Below are positions 59,628 through 64,000 of a stretch of DNA of 64,000 nt, piece by piece. A program made the translations under genes and the position numbers. Under the pieces are notes generated by a model. That model worked only from the letters and a program-made list of their open reading frames with translations. It was not told the origin of the DNA and ran no database searches. This stretch comes from Lysobacter sp. Root76. Lineage in GTDB: Bacteria > Pseudomonadota > Gammaproteobacteria > Xanthomonadales > Xanthomonadaceae. Each line of letters begins with the position of its first letter. Position 1 is the first letter of the stretch. The stretch covers positions 515,224 to 579,223 of the forward strand of contig NZ_LMIK01000005.1 in NCBI RefSeq assembly GCF_001428685.1. Direction: 5' to 3'.

Positions 59628-61880
59628 ATGAAAACCAGGAAATTCAGAACGCATGCGCAGGCATGCGGCGGGCTAGTGTTGTCGCTGGGTTTGTGCGCCG
59701 GCGCGCAGGCGGCCATCGTGGTCGACGGAAAGTTCGACGAGACCGAGTGGCAGCAGGCGCGCACCTACCAGGACTTCAAGGTCACCGAGCCTTACCGCCT
59801 GGAGGCGCCGGCCGCCGGCACGGGCACGAAAGCGCGGCTGCTGTCCACGCCCGACGGCATCGCGGTGGCGTTCGAGCTTGAGCAATCCAGCGCGTTCGCG
59901 CGGGTCAAGCCGCGCCTGGAGCGCGACCAGGACCGCGCCGCCGACCGCGTCAACGTCAGCATCGATTTCGACGGCGACGGCCGCAGCGCCTACAGCTTCA
60001 GCGTGGACCTGTCCGGCTCGGTCCAGGACGGCGTGGTCGCCAACGAGAACGTGCTGAACCTGGACTGGGACACCGACTGGTCCTGGGCGGTGAGCGAGAG
60101 CGAAACCGGTTGGCAGGCCGAGCTGCTGATCCCGTGGTCGGTCGCGACCATGCGCGGCACCGACGCGGCCACGCGCAAGGTCAACGTCTATTTCAGCCGC
60201 ACCCTGGGCAGCAACGGCGAGCGCCAGGCGTATCCGGCGGTGGCGACCTCGCGCGGCCGCTTCGTGTCGGGTTTCGAATCCGTCGAGATCGCACAGTACC
60301 GCAAGCCGCTGCTGCACTTCTGGCCCTATCTGACCGCCAACCACGACCTGATCGACGGCCGCACCCGCTACAACGCCGGCGTCGACGTGTTCTGGAAGCC
60401 CTCGCCAACCTTCCAGCTCAGCGCCACGGTCAATCCGGATTTCGGCCAGGTCGAGTCCGACGATCTGGTGATCAACTTCGACGCGGTCGAAACCTTCTAC
60501 AGCGACCGGCGGCCGTTCTTCACCGAGAACCAGAGCATCTTCGCTTTGACCACGCCCGATTCGGGGCGCCTGATCCACACGCGCCGGATCGGCGGCGACG
60601 CCGACGACGGTTCCGGCGCCAGCGACATCGACGCCGCGCTCAAGCTCAACGGTTCGCTGGGCGCGCTCGGCTACGGCCTGCTCGCGGCCAGCGAGGACGG
60701 CGAAGCCGGCCGCGATTTCTACGCGGCGCGGCTGCAGTATCCGCTGCGTCCGGGGCTCAACCTGGGCTGGCTGGGCAGCCTGGTGCAGCGGCCCTACCGC
60801 GATCGCGAGGCCCAGGTGCAGGCGCTGGATCTAAGCTGGAAGCCCAACGAACGGCTGATCGTCAACGCCCAGGCCTTGGCCAGCTTCATCGACCAGGCCG
60901 GGCGCAGCAGCGACGGCAACGGCGCCTGGCTGCGGATCAACTGGACGCCGTCGAGCCGCTGGCGCTACGAGCTGGAACTCACCCATTTCGGCGAGCGGCT
61001 CGACTTCAACGATCTGGGTTTCCAGCGCCGCGCCAGCCTCAACGAAATGGAGGCGACCGGCGTGTACCTGCACCGGATCGAGGACGCGAATTCCAAGCTG
61101 GGCAGCACGCGCTGGTCGGCCGAGCTGCAGGCGCGCAGCAACGACCGCGGCGATCGTCTGCCGACCTACCTGCTGCTGGGCGGCAACCTCAATTTCCGCA
61201 GCGGCGATCTGATCTACCTGGAGGCCAGCCTGATCAGCGACGGCTGGGACGATCTGATCTCGCGCGGCAACGGTCTGTGGCATCGCTCCGGCCGCTACAC
61301 CACCGAAGTCGGCTACGCCAGCCGCCGCTACGGCCACTGGTCGCTGGGTGCTTCGCTCGAGCTGGCGCCACGCGGGCTGAGCGCGCGACCGACACAGGAA
61401 CTGGTCCTCAGCGCCAACTGGTACCCCAGCGATGCCTTCAACGCTTCGTTCGAATTCGGCCCGGACCGCGGCGAGGACTGGCTGATCTGGGAGGGCGGGC
61501 GCGACTTCGGCCGCTACGAGCGTCGCGGCGACTTCGCCAGCCTCGGCCTGAGCTGGTTCCCGGGCCAGCGCCACGAGCTGCGCCTCAAATCCGAATGGGT
61601 GGCGGTGCGCGGCAGCCAGGGCGAGCGCTACCGGCTGCAGCCCTCGGGTCAGCTGACCGCCGCCGGCCAGGCGCGCCCGGACTTCGACGTCAACAATTTC
61701 GGCCTGCAACTGCGCTACCGCTACCTGCTGGGGCCGCAGTCGGACGTGTTCCTGGCTTATTCGCGCGGCGGCTACCGGCGCCAGGAACGCGACGGCTACG
61801 GCAGCGGCGAGCTGTTCGAGGACGCCCTGGGCCTGCGCGACGCCGACCAGCTGCTGGCCAAGATCCGCTACCGGTTCTAG
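59628..61880 (+). CDS. DUF5916 outer-membrane protein with CBM9-like N-domain
   Basis: A 750-residue exported protein. After a signal peptide (to about AQA-AIV), residues 30-200 are a CBM9-like domain (IVVDGKFDETEWQQARTYQD, then FKVTEP; VNVSIDFDGDGRSAYSF; WQAELLIPWSVATM). DUF5916 follows from about 220: NPDFGQVESDDLVINFDAVE and FYSDRRPFFTENQSIF are its signature. The rest is an amphipathic beta-barrel ending in the aromatic RYRF, as needed for BAM insertion. Relatives are common in Xanthomonadaceae and Bacteroidetes and their role is unknown, perhaps glycan or peptide handling at the surface. It is a single gene on its own leader. Confidence 0.88.
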   Translation: MKTRKFRTHAQACGGLVLSLGLCAGAQAAIVVDGKFDETEWQQARTYQDFKVTEPYRLEAPAAGTGTKARLLSTPDGIAVAFELEQSSAFARVKPRLERDQDRAADRVNVSIDFDGDGRSAYSFSVDLSGSVQDGVVANENVLNLDWDTDWSWAVSESETGWQAELLIPWSVATMRGTDAATRKVNVYFSRTLGSNGERQAYPAVATSRGRFVSGFESVEIAQYRKPLLHFWPYLTANHDLIDGRTRYNAGVDVFWKPSPTFQLSATVNPDFGQVESDDLVINFDAVETFYSDRRPFFTENQSIFALTTPDSGRLIHTRRIGGDADDGSGASDIDAALKLNGSLGALGYGLLAASEDGEAGRDFYAARLQYPLRPGLNLGWLGSLVQRPYRDREAQVQALDLSWKPNERLIVNAQALASFIDQAGRSSDGNGAWLRINWTPSSRWRYELELTHFGERLDFNDLGFQRRASLNEMEATGVYLHRIEDANSKLGSTRWSAELQARSNDRGDRLPTYLLLGGNLNFRSGDLIYLEASLISDGWDDLISRGNGLWHRSGRYTTEVGYASRRYGHWSLGASLELAPRGLSARPTQELVLSANWYPSDAFNASFEFGPDRGEDWLIWEGGRDFGRYERRGDFASLGLSWFPGQRHELRLKSEWVAVRGSQGERYRLQPSGQLTAAGQARPDFDVNNFGLQLRYRYLLGPQSDVFLAYSRGGYRRQERDGYGSGELFEDALGLRDADQLLAKIRYRF

Positions 61881-61947
61881 GCCCGCGGCCTCGGCCGGAT
61901 CGGCCGGCATTGGATCGCAAAATCCGTGCTAACCGAATCCGGGGGGC

Positions 61948-62556
61948 GTGCATCCTATGGGGATGGACGGCGGCGACCCACCCTTGGACAGCGCGGCGCA
62001 AACGGCGGTGGCACGCGCGCGGGCGGGCGACGAGCGCGCGTTCCGCGACCTGGTCCAGGCTCATGCGCGGCCCCTGTTGCAACTGTGTTTCCGCATCACC
62101 CGCGACGCCGCCCTGGCCGAGGACGCGGTGCAGGAGGCGTTCTACAAGGCCTGGCGCGGGCTGGATAGCTACGACGGCCGCGCCGCGTTCTCGACCTGGT
62201 TGCACCGGATCGCGGTCAACGCCGCGCTGGAGCAACTGCGCCGCAACGCCCGCCACCGCCAGGACGCGACCGGGTCGGTGGCGGACGAGGACGAGGGCGC
62301 GGACTTCCTGGCCTCGCTGCCGGACGACGCGCCCGATCCGGAGGCGCGCGCCTCCGGCGTGCAGATCGGCCAGCGCATCGACCGCCAGATGCAGCGCCTG
62401 AGTCCGTCCGAGCGCGCGGCTTTCGTCCTGCGTCATTGGGAAGGCGAACCGCTGGAACGGATCGCCGAGACCCTGGGTTTGAACACTGGCCAGTGCAAGC
62501 AGGCCATCTTCCGCGCCGTGCGCAAGTTGCGCGACGCGCTGGAACCGTTGAGGTAA
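61948..62556 (+). CDS. ECF RNA polymerase sigma factor
   Basis: A 202-residue sigma-70 of the extracytoplasmic type. Region 2: FRDLVQAHARPLLQLCFRIT, then AEDAVQEAFYKAWRGLDSYD, FSTWLHRIAVNAAL. Region 4: LSPSERAAFVLRHWEGEPLE, then RIAETLGLNTGQCKQAIFRA, an HTH for the -35 box. An acidic linker (DEDEGADF) separates them. The start is GTG 61948, preceded by GGGGGG, or ATG 61957/61963. It is followed 3 nt later by a membrane protein likely to be its anti-sigma factor, the usual ECF pair. Confidence 0.93.
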   Translation: MHPMGMDGGDPPLDSAAQTAVARARAGDERAFRDLVQAHARPLLQLCFRITRDAALAEDAVQEAFYKAWRGLDSYDGRAAFSTWLHRIAVNAALEQLRRNARHRQDATGSVADEDEGADFLASLPDDAPDPEARASGVQIGQRIDRQMQRLSPSERAAFVLRHWEGEPLERIAETLGLNTGQCKQAIFRAVRKLRDALEPLR

Positions 62557-62559
62557 GCC

Positions 62560-63390
62560 ATGTCCATCCGCGACGACGACCTGATCCTGTACCACTACCG
62601 CGACGGCCTGGCGCCCGAGCGCCTGCGCGAGATCGAATCCGCGCTGGCCGCGTCGCCGGAGCTGGCCACGCGCTACCAGGCGCTGCGCCAGGTGCTGGCC
62701 GCGGCCGACGCCGACGCGCTGCCGCCGTACGATCCCGATCTGGAAGCGCGGCTGTGGCAGCGCCTGCAGCCGCGACTGCACGAAACCGCCGCGCCGGCGA
62801 CCGCCACGCTGCCGCTGTCGGCCGCACGCGCGCATGCGCGCCCGCGTCGCCGCCTGCGCGCCTGGGGGGCGGGCCTGGCTTCGGCCGCGGTGCTGGCCTT
62901 GGCGGTGTACCTGCCGTTCGCGCGCCGCGACGTGGAGCCGCCGGCGACCGCGCCGGTCGCGGTGCAGGATCGTGCGCCCGAAGCGGCCCAGGACGGTGCC
63001 CAGGACATGGCCGCCGACCGCGTGCTCGACGCCTACGTCGCCACTCATCTGCGCAGCACCGAAGGCCTGCTGCTGAGCGTGGTCAACAACGACGGCGGCG
63101 CGCTGGCCCCGGTCGACGGGGACTACGTCCGCGAACTGGTCGACGACAACCGCCTGTACGCGGCGGCCGCGAGCGAACGCGGCGACCGCGCGCTGGCCGG
63201 CTTCCTGCGCTCGCTGGAGCCGACTCTGATCGAACTGGCTAACCGCACGCCCGCCGAGGGCATCGAAAATGAAAACGCACTGCGCGACTACGTCGACGGC
63301 AGCGATCTGGTGTTCCAGGTGCGCGCGGTCGAAGCGCGTCTGCAACAGCGCAGCGGCGAGCCCGCGCAGCAGGAAGGAGTGACGACATGA
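62560..63390 (+). CDS. Probable anti-sigma factor
   Basis: A 276-residue bitopic membrane protein. The N-terminal cytosolic helical part (about 1-100: DDLILYHYRDGLAPERLREI) has the look of an anti-sigma domain, though I see no zinc-binding HxxxCxxC. One membrane segment (about 104-124: GAGLASAAVLALAVYLPFA) precedes a periplasmic domain of about 150 residues (RVLDAYVATHLRSTEGLLLS). It sits 3 nt after the sigma gene and overlaps the next gene by 4 nt (ATGA), so the three form one operon. The role follows from position and topology. Confidence 0.75.
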   Translation: MSIRDDDLILYHYRDGLAPERLREIESALAASPELATRYQALRQVLAAADADALPPYDPDLEARLWQRLQPRLHETAAPATATLPLSAARAHARPRRRLRAWGAGLASAAVLALAVYLPFARRDVEPPATAPVAVQDRAPEAAQDGAQDMAADRVLDAYVATHLRSTEGLLLSVVNNDGGALAPVDGDYVRELVDDNRLYAAAASERGDRALAGFLRSLEPTLIELANRTPAEGIENENALRDYVDGSDLVFQVRAVEARLQQRSGEPAQQEGVTT

Positions 63391-64000
63391 TGCGATTCAA
63401 GACCCTGCGGCCGCGGCTGACGGCGCTGGCGCTGGCGACGCTGCTGTTCGCCGGCCCCTTGGCGGCGGCGCCGGCCGATCCCGGCGGCGAGTTGAACGCT
63501 TTGTACTGGCAGGGCCACGGTGCGCTCGGCGCGGGCGACTGGAAGCTCGCCCAGCAGCGTTTCGCCGACCTCGAACGCCGGCTGCGCCAGAGCGAACCCA
63601 CCGCGGTCGATGCCGCGATCTATTGGCAGGCCTACGCGCTCAAGCGCGCCGGCCGCGACGACGAGGCGACCGTGCTGGTCAGGCGTTTGCGCGCCGAATA
63701 CCCGCGCAGCCGCTGGAACCGCGACGCGGCGCTGTTGCTGCGCAGCGGCGAGGGCGGCACTGCGAGCGCCCGCGACGACTCGCTGGAATCCCTGCTGCGG
63801 CAGCCGCCGGCGCAGGCGATCCCGAAACTGGTGGCGATGCTCAATGGCGGCGGCGCGCCGCGGCTCAAGCAGCGCGCGCTGTTCCTGCTCAGCCAGATGG
63901 ACGACGCCGGCGCGATGGCGCAGGTCGCGGTGGTAGCGCGCGGCAGGGATCCGCTGCTGGCCGAGCGTGCGGTGCGCATGCTCGCGGTGGCCAACGCCGG
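63387..64000 (+). CDS. Exported helical-repeat protein, C-terminus cut off
   Basis: The first 204 residues of a longer protein; the frame is open at the window end. Signal peptide MMRFKTLRPRLTALALATLL, cleaved near LAA-APA. The mature part starts with a TPR-like pair (LYWQGHGALGAGDWKLAQQR; DAAIYWQAYALKRAGRDDEA) and continues into HEAT-like helices (IPKLVAMLNGGGAPRLKQRA, LFLLSQMDD). The ATG overlaps the stop of the anti-sigma gene. As third gene of the operon it is a periplasmic scaffold that may sense or transmit the envelope signal; this is inference. Confidence 0.8.
   Translation, partial: MMRFKTLRPRLTALALATLLFAGPLAAAPADPGGELNALYWQGHGALGAGDWKLAQQRFADLERRLRQSEPTAVDAAIYWQAYALKRAGRDDEATVLVRRLRAEYPRSRWNRDAALLLRSGEGGTASARDDSLESLLRQPPAQAIPKLVAMLNGGGAPRLKQRALFLLSQMDDAGAMAQVAVVARGRDPLLAERAVRMLAVANA

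Noticed and set aside
61880-61948. ECF-type autoregulated promoter before the sigma gene
   Set aside because: I could not find a GGAAC-type -35 with a matching -10 in the short spacer, so no promoter is annotated.
1-64000. CRISPR arrays, rRNA operons and insertion sequences
   Set aside because: I saw no regularly spaced repeats, no rRNA sequence, and no transposase or terminal inverted repeats; the short tandem repeats found have no unique spacers.

Overview
The window reads as chromosomal DNA of a high-GC gammaproteobacterium of the Xanthomonadaceae, most like Lysobacter or a close relative. I infer this from very GC-rich third codon positions, a large TonB-dependent receptor, secreted trypsin-like and lectin proteins, a Wza/Wzc exopolysaccharide cluster, and three proteins that end in a glutamine-rich C-terminal domain resembling XVIPCD, the secretion tag of Xanthomonadales killing-type type IV secretion effectors. 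No database search was possible; family names come from motifs I can read.

Layout. 1-2750: the right end of an integrated mobile element, with partial and small cargo genes, an AlpA/excisionase-like HTH protein, a ribbon-helix-helix protein coupled to a tyrosine integrase, and a tRNA with anticodon CAU beside the integrase. The divergent promoter between the HTH and ribbon-helix-helix genes carries three copies of a 13-bp palindrome. 3023-3850: CPBP intramembrane protease. 3851-5330: about 1.5 kb without an intact gene, holding the decayed remains of a duplicate of the next cassette. 5333-10014: a small cytosolic protein and a 1376-residue Tle1-like lipase / peptidoglycan-binding / XVIPCD-like protein, a probable antibacterial effector with a candidate immunity partner. 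10333-15790: a GH76-like six-hairpin protein, an Lrp-type regulator divergent from alanine dehydrogenase, a lipocalin-like protein, a small lipoprotein and a glutamyl-endopeptidase-like protease.

16729-33464 (all minus): a Wzx/Wzy-type exopolysaccharide cluster: tyrosine phosphatase, WecA-like initiating transferase fused to a degenerate WecB-like domain, Wzc kinase, asparagine-synthase-like protein, two Tat-exported beta-helix proteins, GT4, flippase, pyruvyl transferase, GT2, polymerase, YdcF-like protein and Wza. Many neighbours share 4-nt start/stop overlaps. With one initiating transferase and two glycosyltransferases, the simplest inference is a trisaccharide repeat carrying pyruvate.

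33690-51658: two divergent operons that together look like a complete scavenging system for alpha-linked N-acetylgalactosamine. The minus operon encodes AgaS, a ROK kinase, AgaZ, AgaR, a NagA-type deacetylase and an MFS permease. The plus operon encodes a GH31 glycosidase (probably alpha-N-acetylgalactosaminidase), a TonB receptor, two ricin-lectin proteins made by an exact 1247-bp tandem duplication, and a GH109 alpha-N-acetylgalactosaminidase. The shared promoter region contains AgaR-like inverted repeats.

52044-64000: acnD-prpF of the methylcitrate cycle; two tandem paralogous proteins, each with two HNH-like modules and an XVIPCD-like tail and no evident immunity gene; a DUF5916 outer-membrane protein; and an ECF sigma factor, a probable anti-sigma factor and the start of a repeat protein, cut by the window end.
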